A stretch of DNA of 64,000 bases from Streptomyces sp. DvalAA-43 (GCF_900091725.1 NZ_FMBW01000071.1:546970-610969); one strand, 5' to 3'. Counted from the first letter of the stretch, positions 25,480 to 34,278 are shown. The notes: a model not told the origin generated them from the sequence alone. Translations and numbers: made by a program.

Positions 25480-25546
25480 TCGTCCACAGGTTTGATCCAC
25501 AGTCAATTTGACTTATCCACAGGCTAATTGGCGATTCTGTGGACAA
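25480..25546. other. DnaA-box cluster A (four boxes) in AT-rich gap
   Basis: Four 9-mers match the Streptomyces DnaA box (T/C)(T/C)(G/A/C)TCCACA: TCGTCCACA 25480-25488, TGATCCACA 25493-25501 (one mismatch), TTATCCACA 25513-25521, and on the minus strand TTGTCCACA 25538-25546. An AGTCAA-T-TTGACT dyad sits at 25501-25513. The 148 bp gap is notably AT-rich for this genome. No dnaA or dnaN is present, so this is not oriC itself; DnaA titration or regulation is more likely. Confidence 0.8.
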
Positions 25547-25558
25547 GTGGCTGTGAAA

Positions 25559-26533
25559 TCAATTCCTTTGGTCAATTTGCTCAACTTTGTTGGCTGATGG
25601 GATCAATGCGTCCAATGTCCTTGATTGCACCTCGCGTTCGGCGGCTGCCGTGATGAAGGCGGAGACGTTCTCCGTACCAACCAGCTGCTGGACGGCCCGG
25701 ATCGTTCCCGGTGGAAGGTCCACCCCGGGTGCCGTGAGCGACGGAGCATCGGTGGAGAGGGGGGTGTCCGCGCCGAGGTGATGATGCAGATGCCGGGTGG
25801 CGAACGTCCGCATCGCACGGGCCAGTTCCGCGTCCACGGTCTGCTGGGCGAGCGGGCGCAGTCTGCGCACCATGGCGGCGGCCTCGGCCGCGTCCGAGTC
25901 GGTCGGCGGGCGATGGCCGAGATAGCGGGCGAAGACGTGCTCGGTGGTGAACTCCAGGAAGCGCGAGGCGATCTGCTCGACCTGGCCGCGAAGTTCCCTC
26001 AGATGACCGGAGATCGCGCTGAGCGGCACGCCCGCCGCGTGCAACTCCACGGCCACGGCCAGCTCTTGGGGGCTCGGCACCAGGAACTCGTCGTCCCTGC
26101 CCGGAATGGGCTCCAGCACGCCGAGGTCCACCGCCTCGGCGACCGCCTCGTCGTCCGGGGTGCCGCCGAACTTGAGGTTCAGCTCGTCCCGGGAGATCCG
26201 GTCGGCCTGTTCGTCCGTCCAGGGGCCGTGCACCTCGGCGACGAGCCCGAGCACCCCGCCCAGGCCGCGGCCGGTGTCCCAGGCCTCCAGGAGCTCCTTG
26301 ATGCTGGCCAGGGTGTAACCGCGGTCCAGCAGATCGGCGATCTGCCGGAGCCGGGCGAGATGGGTGTCCCGGTACACATTGGCCCGGCCGCGCCGCTCCG
26401 GTGTCGGCAGCAGGCCGCGGTCCTGGTAGGCCCGGATCGTGCGCACCGTGGCCCCGCTCGCATGGGCCAGGTCCTCGATCCGGTACTCGGCGGCGGCCTG
26501 CCGGTCCGCCGCCGGCTGGCCGGGGCCGCTCAC
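25559..26533 (-). CDS. MerR-family transcriptional regulator
   Basis: A 324-residue regulator with an N-terminal MerR winged HTH (YRIEDLAHASGATVRTIRAY, then GRANVYRDTHLARLRQIADLL) and a long C-terminal region without the cysteines of metal sensors, so the ligand is probably organic. The GTG at 26533 overlaps the stop of the upstream hydrolase-SDR gene by 4 nt (GTGA), indicating translational coupling. Third gene of the M24/EphD-like/MerR operon. Confidence 0.88.
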   Translation of the reverse strand: MSGPGQPAADRQAAAEYRIEDLAHASGATVRTIRAYQDRGLLPTPERRGRANVYRDTHLARLRQIADLLDRGYTLASIKELLEAWDTGRGLGGVLGLVAEVHGPWTDEQADRISRDELNLKFGGTPDDEAVAEAVDLGVLEPIPGRDDEFLVPSPQELAVAVELHAAGVPLSAISGHLRELRGQVEQIASRFLEFTTEHVFARYLGHRPPTDSDAAEAAAMVRRLRPLAQQTVDAELARAMRTFATRHLHHHLGADTPLSTDAPSLTAPGVDLPPGTIRAVQQLVGTENVSAFITAAAEREVQSRTLDALIPSANKVEQIDQRN

Positions 26534-28311
26534 AGCGGAGGCTTCAGCCGGGCGATCCCGCGCAGCACGCCGGGGCTGAACCGGGACAGGATGCGGGCGC
26601 CACGGGCCTCCGGGGTCACCGGAACGACGGCCTGATTGCGCACCACCGCCTTGAGGATCGCGTCGGCGACCCGCTCCGGCGGGTAGTTGCGGAGCCCGTA
26701 CAGCCGGCTGGTCCGCTTCCGCAGGCGCTTCTCCTCCGCGGCGTCGGCACCGGCGAAGTGCGTCGTCGCGGTGATGTTCGTGTTGATGATGCCGGGGCAG
26801 ATGGCGCTGACCCCGATCGACCGCTCGGCGAGCTCGGCCCGCAGACATTCGCTGAGCATCAGCACCGCAGCCTTGGAGGTGCTGTACGCGGGCAGCGCCC
26901 GGGACGGCTGATAGGCGGCGGCGGAAGCCGTGTTGACGATGTGGCCGCCCTGGCCGCGTTCGGCCATCTGCCTGCCGAAGATCCGGCAGCCGTGGATGAC
27001 GCCCCACAGATTGACGTCGAGGACGTTCTTCCAGTCCTCGCTCGTGGTGTCCAGGAAGGAGCCGGACAGGCCGATCCCGGCGTTGTTGACCAGGACGTCG
27101 ACGATGCCGTACTCGGCGGCGACCTTCTCGGCGAGCTTCTCCATCGCCTGCTCGTCGCTGACGTCGACCGCTTCGCCCCAGGCGGCCGGGGCGCCGATCA
27201 GCCGGGCCATCTCGGCCGTCCTGGTTGCGCCCTCCGCGTCCCGGTCCACGGCCACCACCCGGGCGCCCGCCTCGGCGAACGCGAAGGCGGTGGCCCGGCC
27301 GATGCCACCGGCCGCCCCTGTCACCAGAACCAGCCGGCCGCCGAACCTGTCCGCGTACGCCCCGGTCGGCGCGGTGTCCTGCACCGGGCCGCCGTTCTCC
27401 TTGGCCGCCTCGTTCGCGGCGACGAACTCGCTGATCCAGGCGGCGAGCTGGTCCGGCCTGGTGCGCGGCACCCAGTGCTTTCCGTCGAGGGATCTGCGGA
27501 TCAACTGGGGTGCCCACAGCTCCAGTTGGTCATAGAGCTTCTCCGAGAGGAAGATGTCGCCGGTCGGCGTGATCAATTGGACGGGCACATGCGCGTAGGC
27601 GTCGGTGCGCGGTCGGCTCAGCCGGGCGCGGACGTTGTCGCGGTAGAGCCAGGCGCCGTGCGCCGCGTCCCCGGGCAGCGAGGGGGTCGGGTAGTCGCCC
27701 GCCGGTACCTTCTCCATCCGCTGGAGTATCCGCGGCCACCGTTTGCCCAGCGGGCCGCGCCAGGCGAGCTCGGGCAGGACCGGCGTGTGCAGCATGTAGA
27801 CGTACCAGGACTTGGCGCCCTGGCCGAGCAGCTGGCCGACCCGGCGCGGGGTGGGCCGGGTCATCCGCTGCTTGATCCAGTGCCCGAAGTGGTCCAGGGA
27901 GGGGCCGGACATCGAGGTGAACGAGGCGATCCGGCCCTCGGTCCGCTTGACCGTGACGAACTCCCAGGCCTGGACCGATCCCCAGTCGTGCCCGACGAGA
28001 TGCACCGGCCGGTCCGGGCTCACCGCGTCGGCGACGGCCAGGAAGTCATCGGTGAGCTTCTCCAGGGTGAAGCCGCCGCGCAGTGGCTTCGGGGCCGTGG
28101 ACCGGCCGTGGCCCCGGACGTCGTACAGCACGACATGCCACTGGTCGGCCAGCTGGCGTGCGACGTCCGTCCAGACCTCCTTGCTGTCCGGGTATCCGTG
28201 CACCAGGACGACCGTCGGCCGCCCCCGCTCGCCCAGCTCGACGACGCACAGGTCGATTCCGCCCGTGCACACCCGGCGCTCGCGCGCCCCCGGCAGGCTC
28301 AGCAGATTCAT
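26530..28311 (-). CDS. EphD-like alpha/beta-hydrolase + short-chain dehydrogenase fusion
   Basis: A 593-residue two-domain protein. Residues 1-290 are an alpha/beta hydrolase of the epoxide-hydrolase type (VVLVHGYPDSKE oxyanion-hole region; nucleophile in LVGHDWGS, D109). Residues about 325-593 are a short-chain dehydrogenase/reductase (TGAAGGIGRA dinucleotide site, VNNAGIG, catalytic YSTSK). Size and order match mycobacterial EphD (Rv2214c), a proposed epoxide/keto modifier of mycolic acids, which Streptomyces lack. The ATG 28311 overlaps the upstream stop (ATGA); the downstream MerR gene overlaps too. Confidence 0.9.
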   Translation of the reverse strand: MNLLSLPGARERRVCTGGIDLCVVELGERGRPTVVLVHGYPDSKEVWTDVARQLADQWHVVLYDVRGHGRSTAPKPLRGGFTLEKLTDDFLAVADAVSPDRPVHLVGHDWGSVQAWEFVTVKRTEGRIASFTSMSGPSLDHFGHWIKQRMTRPTPRRVGQLLGQGAKSWYVYMLHTPVLPELAWRGPLGKRWPRILQRMEKVPAGDYPTPSLPGDAAHGAWLYRDNVRARLSRPRTDAYAHVPVQLITPTGDIFLSEKLYDQLELWAPQLIRRSLDGKHWVPRTRPDQLAAWISEFVAANEAAKENGGPVQDTAPTGAYADRFGGRLVLVTGAAGGIGRATAFAFAEAGARVVAVDRDAEGATRTAEMARLIGAPAAWGEAVDVSDEQAMEKLAEKVAAEYGIVDVLVNNAGIGLSGSFLDTTSEDWKNVLDVNLWGVIHGCRIFGRQMAERGQGGHIVNTASAAAYQPSRALPAYSTSKAAVLMLSECLRAELAERSIGVSAICPGIINTNITATTHFAGADAAEEKRLRKRTSRLYGLRNYPPERVADAILKAVVRNQAVVPVTPEARGARILSRFSPGVLRGIARLKPPL

Positions 28312-29159
28312 GCCGCCACCCTTTCCTCGGCCCAGCGCCGCACATGCGGCAGATCGTCGTCCAGCCAGAAGGCGTTCTGCTCGGGGTCCTTGGAGTCGGT
28401 GACCACCAGAATCTCCTCGAACTTGGCGCCCGTACCGCGGAATCCGAGATGGGGCTCGACCGCCCACAGACCGGGCTGCGGCGGATGGTCGGAGAAGCGG
28501 TACGGACTCCACAGGGGCGACCAGCCGTCCCGGTGCCCGTGCAGGGCGTCGCTCATCAGTCCCTTGAGGGACTGGGTGCCGAAGCCGAACACATGCGGGG
28601 ACCAGCGGCGTTCGGCGACGCGGTCGACCTTGTGGGCGATGACACCGAAGGGGTAGGCGCGGTGTCTGTTGGCGTACCCCTGCCTGATCATCAGGCGTTC
28701 GACGTTCTCGTATATCTCGCGCAGCGAACGCCGCTCGCGCACCTGGGCCAGTATCAGCTCGCGGTGGGCCTCAAGATCGGCCAGCAGCTTGTCGTGCAGG
28801 GGGTTGAGCCCGAGACAGCCGGAGTAGCCGATGTCGGCCGTGAAGCCCTTGTGTACCGGGGCCAGGTCGAGGATGAAGGGCATCCCCGGTTCCAGCTTCC
28901 GGTTGCCCGGGAAGAACTGCAGCGGCACCTTGAAGCCGGCGAACGCCGTGCGGTCCCCGAACCAGGCGAAGGGGAGGTGGAACCAGTCCCGCACCCCGCG
29001 TTCGCGCAGCCAGTCACGTTGCATACGGGCCGCCTCGCGCTCGGTCACGCCCGGCCGGAGCCGGCCCGCGACCGCCTCCGCGCAGGCGTACGCGAGGCTT
29101 TGGACTTCTCTGAACCCCCGCAGCTCCGGGGCCTGTTCGTCCTTCACTGCCGAGGCCAT
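28308..29159 (-). CDS. M24-family metallopeptidase-like protein
   Basis: A 283-residue protein with the pita-bread fold. Metal ligands can be read: Asp pair in FILDLAPVHKGFTADIGYS, His in GVIAHKVDR, and two glutamates in WAVEPHLG and KFEEILVV. It may be a dipeptidase, or a non-peptidase member such as creatinase. Start ATG 29159. First gene of the operon, with a 4-nt overlap into the EphD-like gene. Its upstream region, shared with an ABC operon, carries a perfect DnaA box at 29259-29267. Confidence 0.85.
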   Translation of the reverse strand: MASAVKDEQAPELRGFREVQSLAYACAEAVAGRLRPGVTEREAARMQRDWLRERGVRDWFHLPFAWFGDRTAFAGFKVPLQFFPGNRKLEPGMPFILDLAPVHKGFTADIGYSGCLGLNPLHDKLLADLEAHRELILAQVRERRSLREIYENVERLMIRQGYANRHRAYPFGVIAHKVDRVAERRWSPHVFGFGTQSLKGLMSDALHGHRDGWSPLWSPYRFSDHPPQPGLWAVEPHLGFRGTGAKFEEILVVTDSKDPEQNAFWLDDDLPHVRRWAEERVAA

Positions 29160-29258
29160 GCCACCGTCCGTTCCCTGCCGTGTGCGGTACGTGCCCGTAA
29201 CGTGACACTGATGAATGTGACAATGTCCGGCGGCTACGTCAAGGGGTGTGCGGAGACC

Positions 29259-29267
29259 TGTGGACAA
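29259..29267 (-). other. Isolated perfect DnaA box
   Basis: TTGTCCACA on the minus strand, in the 288 bp divergent region between the M24 gene and the ABC operon. It matches the preferred Streptomyces DnaA 9-mer exactly. Confidence 0.6.
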
Positions 29268-29447
29268 CTGGTCCCGACCCCCTCCTGCCGACCTCTCCCC
29301 GACCTTTCCCGACCTCTCCGCGCCCCTTCTCCCCGACCGCGGATGTCATCCCCCGTGGTGGGCCCCTACGGGTCCGTACATCTGGAGTCGGAGGCCGATC
29401 CAGCCGCCAGGGCTGACGACTGATGTGGCCCGCGCCACTACCTTCGA

Positions 29448-30476
29448 GTGGTGACTGTGATCGCGACCGAAAGCCTGAGCAAGCGGTTCCCCCGGGTGAC
29501 CGCGCTTGACCGGCTCTCCTTGGACATCGGCCCCGGTGTGACCGGCCTGGTGGGTTCCAACGGAGCCGGCAAGTCCACATTGATCAAGATCCTGCTGGGT
29601 CTGTCCCCCGCCACCGAAGGCCGGGCCGCCGTGCTCGGGCTCGACGTCGCCACCAGTGGTGCCGCCATCCGGGAACGGGTCGGCTACATGCCCGAGCACG
29701 ACTGCCTGCCACCGGACGTCTCGGCCACCGAGTTCGTCGTCCACATGGCCCGGATGTCCGGACTGCCACCGACGGCGGCGCGCGAGCGCACCGCCGACAC
29801 GCTCCGGCACGTGGGCCTCTACGAGGAGCGCTACCGCCCCATCGGCGGCTACTCGACCGGCATGAAGCAGCGCGTGAAACTGGCGCAGGCGCTGGTCCAC
29901 GACCCGCAGCTGGTCCTGCTCGACGAGCCGACCAACGGCCTCGACCCCGTCGGCCGTGACGAGATGCTCGGACTGATCCGCCGCGTCCACACCGACTTCG
30001 GCATCTCGGTCCTGGTCACCTCGCACCTCCTGGGTGAGCTGGAACGCACCTGCGACCACGTCGTCGTCATCGACGGCGGCACGCTCCTGCGCTCCAGCTC
30101 CACCAGCGACTTCACCCAGACCACCGCGACCCTCGCGGTCGAGGTCACCGACAGCGACACCCACCCGGACGGCACCGACGCGCTGCGCCAGGTCCTCACC
30201 CGGGCCGGCGTGACGCTCATCGGCCACGACGGTCTCGACGCCCAGGGGCTGCCCGGTGCGGGCCGCATCCTGCTGGTCGAGGCGGCCGGGGACGAGACGT
30301 ACGACATCGTGCGCGACAGCGTCGCCGGGCTGGGGCTCGGCCTCGTACGGATGGAGCAGCGGCGCCACCACATCGCCGAGGTCTTCCGCGCCGAAGGGGC
30401 ACCCGCGTCCGCCGTCGCGGCGCAGAGCGCGCCCGTGACCGCAGGACTCCGTACAGAAGAAGGGGAGCGGTCGTGA
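29448..30476 (+). CDS. ABC transporter ATP-binding protein (export type)
   Basis: About 342 residues. Walker A GSNGAGKST (around 36-44), Q-loop region GYMPEHDCLPP, signature YSTGMKQRVKLAQAL, Walker B LVLLDEPTNGLD, and a C-terminal extension of about 110 residues. GTG starts at 29448 and 29451 are equivalent. First of four genes (ATPase, permease, ATPase, permease) with overlapping ends; the next start overlaps or abuts this stop. Probably pumps out a lipid, peptide or drug-like compound. Confidence 0.9.
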   Translation: MVTVIATESLSKRFPRVTALDRLSLDIGPGVTGLVGSNGAGKSTLIKILLGLSPATEGRAAVLGLDVATSGAAIRERVGYMPEHDCLPPDVSATEFVVHMARMSGLPPTAARERTADTLRHVGLYEERYRPIGGYSTGMKQRVKLAQALVHDPQLVLLDEPTNGLDPVGRDEMLGLIRRVHTDFGISVLVTSHLLGELERTCDHVVVIDGGTLLRSSSTSDFTQTTATLAVEVTDSDTHPDGTDALRQVLTRAGVTLIGHDGLDAQGLPGAGRILLVEAAGDETYDIVRDSVAGLGLGLVRMEQRRHHIAEVFRAEGAPASAVAAQSAPVTAGLRTEEGERS

Positions 30477-31384
30477 TGAGCACTGAGACCGGGACCGTGG
30501 CCGGGAGCGAGAGCTCCCGCATCCACAACATCGGGTACCGCTCCTACGACGGCCGGCGGCTGGGCCGCGGCTACGCACGGCGCTCGCTCTACTCGCAGTC
30601 CCTGCGGGGCGCCTTCGGACTCGGCCGTTCCGCCAAGTCCAAGGTGCTGCCGATGCTGCTCTTCGGCGTGATGTGCGTGATCGCGGCGATCATCGTCGCC
30701 GTCTCCATCAACGTCCCGTCGGCGACGAAACTGCTGATGGACTACACGTCCTTCGCGATCTACCTCCAGGCCGTCATCGGCCTCTTCCTGGCCGCGCAGG
30801 CACCGCAGTCGGTCTCCCGTGACCTGCGGTTCAAGAGCGTGCCGCTGTACTTCTCGCGGCCGATCGAGCGGGTCGACTACGTCGTGGCCAAACTGGCGGC
30901 CATGGCATCCGCGCTCTTCGTGCTCACCGGGACGCCGCTCGTCATCCTCTACGCGGGTGCGCTGCTCGGGAAGTTCGACTTCGCAGACCAGACCGAGGGG
31001 TTCGTACAGGGAATGATTTCGGTGGCGCTGCTCTCCGTGCTCTTCTCCGCGCTGGGCCTGGTGATGGCCGCGCTGACACCCCGCCGCGGCTTCGGTGTCG
31101 CCGCGGTGATCGCCGTCCTGACCATCACCTACGGTGCGGTCTCCACGGTCCAGGCCATCGCCTGGCAGACGGGTTCGGGCGGGGCCATCGAGTGGCTGGG
31201 GCTCTTCTCCCCCATCACGCTGATCGACGGCGTGCAGACCGCGTTCCTCGGGGCCGACTCCGCCTTCCCCGGAGGGGAAGGCCCGGGGGCCGGGGCCGGG
31301 GTGGTCTATCTGATCGTTGTTCTCGCGCTCGTCGCCGGCTCGTACGCCGTACTGATGCGCCGCTACCGGAGGGTCGGGCTGTGA
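30476..31384 (+). CDS. ABC transporter permease
   Basis: About 302 residues with six hydrophobic helices (for example PMLLFGVMCVIAAIIVAVSI and a C-terminal VVYLIVVLALVAGSYAVLM). A cytoplasmic N-terminal region contains IHNIGYRSYDGRRLGRGYAR. It is an ABC-2 type membrane subunit. The ATG at 30476 has AGGGGAG 8 nt upstream; a GTG at 30473 is also possible. The stop overlaps the next gene's GTG by 4 nt. Confidence 0.88.
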   Translation: MSTETGTVAGSESSRIHNIGYRSYDGRRLGRGYARRSLYSQSLRGAFGLGRSAKSKVLPMLLFGVMCVIAAIIVAVSINVPSATKLLMDYTSFAIYLQAVIGLFLAAQAPQSVSRDLRFKSVPLYFSRPIERVDYVVAKLAAMASALFVLTGTPLVILYAGALLGKFDFADQTEGFVQGMISVALLSVLFSALGLVMAALTPRRGFGVAAVIAVLTITYGAVSTVQAIAWQTGSGGAIEWLGLFSPITLIDGVQTAFLGADSAFPGGEGPGAGAGVVYLIVVLALVAGSYAVLMRRYRRVGL

Positions 31385-32292
31385 CCACCATCGAGATCGA
31401 CCACACCTCGCGCTGGTTCGGCAATGTGGTCGCCGTCAACGACGTGAGCATGACGGTGGGCCCGGGTGTCACCGGGCTGCTCGGCCCCAACGGCGCGGGA
31501 AAGTCCACGCTGATCAACATGATGGCCGGCTTCCTCGCCCCGTCGACGGGTGCGGTGTCGCTCGACGGCAGGGCGATCTGGCGCAACGAGGCCGCGTACA
31601 AGGAGATCGGGATCGTGCCGGAGCGGGAAGGCATGTACGACTTCCTGACCGGCCGCGAGTTCGTCGTCGCCAACGCGGAACTCCAGGGGCTCGGCGACGC
31701 GGAGGCGCAGAAGGCGCTGGCCACGGTCGAGATGGAGTACGCGCAGGACCGCAAGATCTCGACGTACAGCAAGGGCATGCGCCAGCGCGTGAAGATGGCG
31801 TCCGCCCTGGTCCATGAGCCTTCGGTCCTGCTGCTGGACGAGCCGTTCAACGGCATGGACCCGCGCCAGCGGATGCAGCTGATGGAACTGCTGCGGCAGA
31901 TGGGGGCACAGGGCCGTACGGTGCTCTTCTCCTCGCACATCCTCGAAGAGGTCGAGCAGCTCGCCTCCCACATCGAGGTGATCGTGGCGGGACGGCACGC
32001 GGCATCCGGCGACTTCCGCAGGATCCGCCGGCTGATGACGGACCGCCCGCACCGCTATCTCGTACGTTCCAGTGACGACCGCGCCCTCGCCGCCGCACTG
32101 ATCGCCGACCCGTCGACGGCCGGTATCGAGGTGGATCTGGGCGAACGGGCCCTGCGCATCCAGGCGGTCGACTTCGGGCGCTTCACCGAACTGCTGCCGA
32201 AGGTCGCATGCGAGCACGGAATTCGCCTTCTGACCGTTTCGCCGTCCGACGAGTCCCTCGAATCGGTCTTTTCCTATCTCGTAGCGGCCTGA
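31381..32292 (+). CDS. ABC transporter ATP-binding protein (second)
   Basis: 303 residues: Walker A GPNGAGKST, Walker B VLLLDEPFNGMD, signature YSKGMRQRVKMASAL, H-loop FSSHILEEVE. The GTG 31381 overlaps the preceding permease stop (GTGA). Its sequence differs clearly from the first ATPase, so the operon encodes either one heteromeric exporter or two exporters made together. Confidence 0.9.
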   Translation: MTTIEIDHTSRWFGNVVAVNDVSMTVGPGVTGLLGPNGAGKSTLINMMAGFLAPSTGAVSLDGRAIWRNEAAYKEIGIVPEREGMYDFLTGREFVVANAELQGLGDAEAQKALATVEMEYAQDRKISTYSKGMRQRVKMASALVHEPSVLLLDEPFNGMDPRQRMQLMELLRQMGAQGRTVLFSSHILEEVEQLASHIEVIVAGRHAASGDFRRIRRLMTDRPHRYLVRSSDDRALAAALIADPSTAGIEVDLGERALRIQAVDFGRFTELLPKVACEHGIRLLTVSPSDESLESVFSYLVAA

Positions 32293-32322
32293 GTAGTGGC
32301 CTGAAAGGAGCTGTGAAGCGTC

Positions 32323-33042
32323 ATGTACGACCCCACAGTCGCCCGGCTCACCTACCGGGCCCTGCTCGGCCGGCGCCGGGCCGCCATCCTGTTCGTCCTG
32401 CCTGCACTGCTGGTGATCATCGCCGTCGCGGTCCGGGCGTTCGCCGGGTCCGACGACCAGGTGGCCTCGGACGTGCTGGGCGGCTTCGCCATCGCCACGA
32501 TGGTGCCGCTGATCGGTGTGATCGCCGGAACCGGGGCCATCGGTCCCGAGATCGATGACGGTTCCATCGTCTATCTGCTGGCCAAGCCGGTGAAGCGGCC
32601 GACGATCATCTTCACCAAGCTGATCGTGGCCATCGCCGTGACCATGGTCTTCTCCGCGCTGCCCACGCTGATCGCGGGCCTGATCCTCAACGGCAACGGC
32701 CAGCAGATCGCGGTGGCCTACACCATCGCGGCCCTGGTCGCCTCGATCGCGTACAGCGCGCTGTTCCTGCTGCTGGGCACCGTCAGTCGGCACGCGGTCG
32801 TCTTCGGCCTGGTCTACGCGCTGGTGTGGGAGGCCCTGTTCGGCACCCTGGTGCCCGGGGCGCGCACGCTCAGCGTCCAGCAGTGGTCCCTCGCGGTCGC
32901 CGAGAAGGTCGGCGGGGCGGGCGCGATCACCTCCGATGTCGGACTGCCGACCGCGACGGTCCTGCTCGCGGCGGTCACGGTGGTGGCGACCTGGTACGCG
33001 GGCCAGAAGCTGCGCACGCTGAAGCTGGCAGGCGAGGAGTGA
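32323..33042 (+). CDS. ABC transporter permease (second)
   Basis: 239 residues with six hydrophobic segments, ABC-2 type. The ATG follows AAAGGAGCTGTGAAGCGTC, a strong ribosome site, 30 bp after the second ATPase stop. Last gene of the operon, followed by a terminator hairpin. Confidence 0.88.
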   Translation: MYDPTVARLTYRALLGRRRAAILFVLPALLVIIAVAVRAFAGSDDQVASDVLGGFAIATMVPLIGVIAGTGAIGPEIDDGSIVYLLAKPVKRPTIIFTKLIVAIAVTMVFSALPTLIAGLILNGNGQQIAVAYTIAALVASIAYSALFLLLGTVSRHAVVFGLVYALVWEALFGTLVPGARTLSVQQWSLAVAEKVGGAGAITSDVGLPTATVLLAAVTVVATWYAGQKLRTLKLAGEE

Positions 33043-33398
33043 CCGGGGGCCCGCCTCCCGACGCGGCCCCCCTGGCGCTCCGCTCCTGACTGGTCCTGAC
33101 CGCTTCCGACCGGTCCCGATTGCCCCGTCCCCTCGTCAACCCTCGCCCCCCGGGCGGGGGTTGACGCATTTCGGACAGTCGTACGCGTAACTGTACGGTT
33201 ATCGGTTCGTTGGGCAGGTCGCGTGGAGGCAACTGGGATCTGTGGCGTCGTAGCTTTCGTGAAATCAGGGATTGCCGATGCCGGTGAGGGAGTACCCGCC
33301 GGGTCGGTCATTGAGTGAGTGGCAACCGTGAGCGTCCTCCGCCCTTGAGCCCAGGACAGGGCTGCCCGTCATCGGTTTCACGATCGGAAGGCATGTCC
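33043..33398. other. Intergenic region after ABC operon
   Basis: About 356 bp. Its first third holds the operon terminator (33134-33166). The rest is a possible promoter/leader for the frameshifted gene at 33399, with no protein or RNA gene that I recognise. A half parS-like GTTTCACG occurs at 33374-33381 but its other half is missing. Confidence 0.5.
33134..33166 (+). terminator. ABC operon terminator
   Basis: Stem CGTCAACCC (33134-33142) with GGGTTGACG (33158-33166), 9 bp perfect, extended inside by a GC-rich helix around CCCCCGGGCGG. It lies about 90 bp after the last permease gene. Confidence 0.75.
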
Positions 33399-34096
33399 AT
33401 GCCCACAGAAGTCGCCCTGCTCGAATCGCGCGCGCTGCGCGTGGAGCAGATGGAGCGCGTCGATGTCCTGGACAAGGTCAAGAGCCTTGTCATGCTCCCG
33501 GACGGAATTCACCTTCGCACAGAGGATGTGGCTCGTTACTTCGAAGTATCCACAGAGGTAGTCAGGAAGGTCACCCAGCGGCACCGGGCTGAGGTCGCAG
33601 AGAATGGGTCAGGCTCATGCGTGGCGCTGAGCTGCGGGAATTCCATAGGGACATGTTGTCCCTATGGGGTGCCGAAGGGGGTGAAAGTTATCCACAGGCT
33701 GCCACGCAGCTCACCCTCTACACCCGCAGGACCGTCCTCGACGTCGCGATGCTTCTTCGCGACAGCGACATTGCACGATGCGTCCGTACGTATCTGCTCG
33801 ACGCCGAAGAGGACCTGCGCGCGGGCTACGCCTCCCTGGAGCACCGCGTCACCCGGGTCGAGAGCTGCCTGGCCGGAGTCGGCACCGCGCTCCAGGAGCT
33901 CGGGCCCGTCCTCAACCGGATGTCGCACCGGCTCGACAGCCTCGACCGGCGGCTGGACGTCACCCATCAGGTGGTCGGCGCGATGAGCGTGCGGCTGGGG
34001 CACATGTCCGAGGACATCGTCCGCATCGACGGCAGGATGGATGAACTCGCCCGCAACCTGAAGGATCTGAACCGCCGCGGCAGCAAGCAGCGCTGA
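33399..34096 (+). pseudogene. Streptomyces-family coiled-coil protein split by a one-base frameshift
   Basis: The first part starts at ATG 33399 (MPTEVALLESRALRVEQ, GGAAG 8 nt upstream) and reads an HTH-like domain up to RHRAEVAENG. The family continues with a segment like VRLMRGAELREFHRDMLSLW, but that is in the -1 frame, from 33608 onward. One extra G in the GGG run at 33606-33608 would restore a single protein of about 232 residues. The second part ends in a long heptad-rich coiled coil (about 33830-34070). Either the gene is newly broken, the assembly missed a base, or ribosomes shift. DnaA boxes lie inside it. Confidence 0.75.
33546..33696. other. Two DnaA boxes inside the frameshifted gene
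   Basis: GTATCCACA at 33546-33554 (one mismatch) and TTATCCACA at 33688-33696 (perfect), 142 bp apart and on the same strand. They add to the DnaA sites spread over this segment. Confidence 0.5.
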
Positions 34097-34179
34097 TTCG
34101 GCAGGAGTTCGTGTGCCTTCGGCGCCGCCCGGAAAACGGGTGGCGCCGAACGGCCGCCCCCGGCACAGTGGTTGGTCCC

Positions 34180-34266
34180 GGAGGATTGGCCGAGTGGAAG
34201 GCAGCGGCTTGCTAAGCCGTCGTCGGGGCCGCAAACCCCGCGCGCGTTCGATCCGCGCATTCTCCG
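34180..34266 (+). tRNA. tRNA-Ser (anticodon GCT)
   Basis: Acceptor GGAGGAT pairs with ATTCTCC (one G-U pair), discriminator G. The anticodon loop TTGCTAA has GCT at 34211-34213, reading AGC/AGU. A long variable arm typical of tRNA-Ser follows, then T-loop GTTCGATC. CCA is not encoded. A very stable terminator hairpin follows 12 nt downstream. Confidence 0.97.
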
Positions 34267-34278
34267 CCTCCGCCACAA

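Noticed and set aside
33374..33381. Half parS-like GTTTCACG
   Set aside because: The second half of the palindrome is absent, so ParB binding is not expected.
33315..33986. Continuous 223-codon frame through the frameshift site
   Set aside because: After 33608 it loses family resemblance and codon bias, while the other frame continues the conserved protein.
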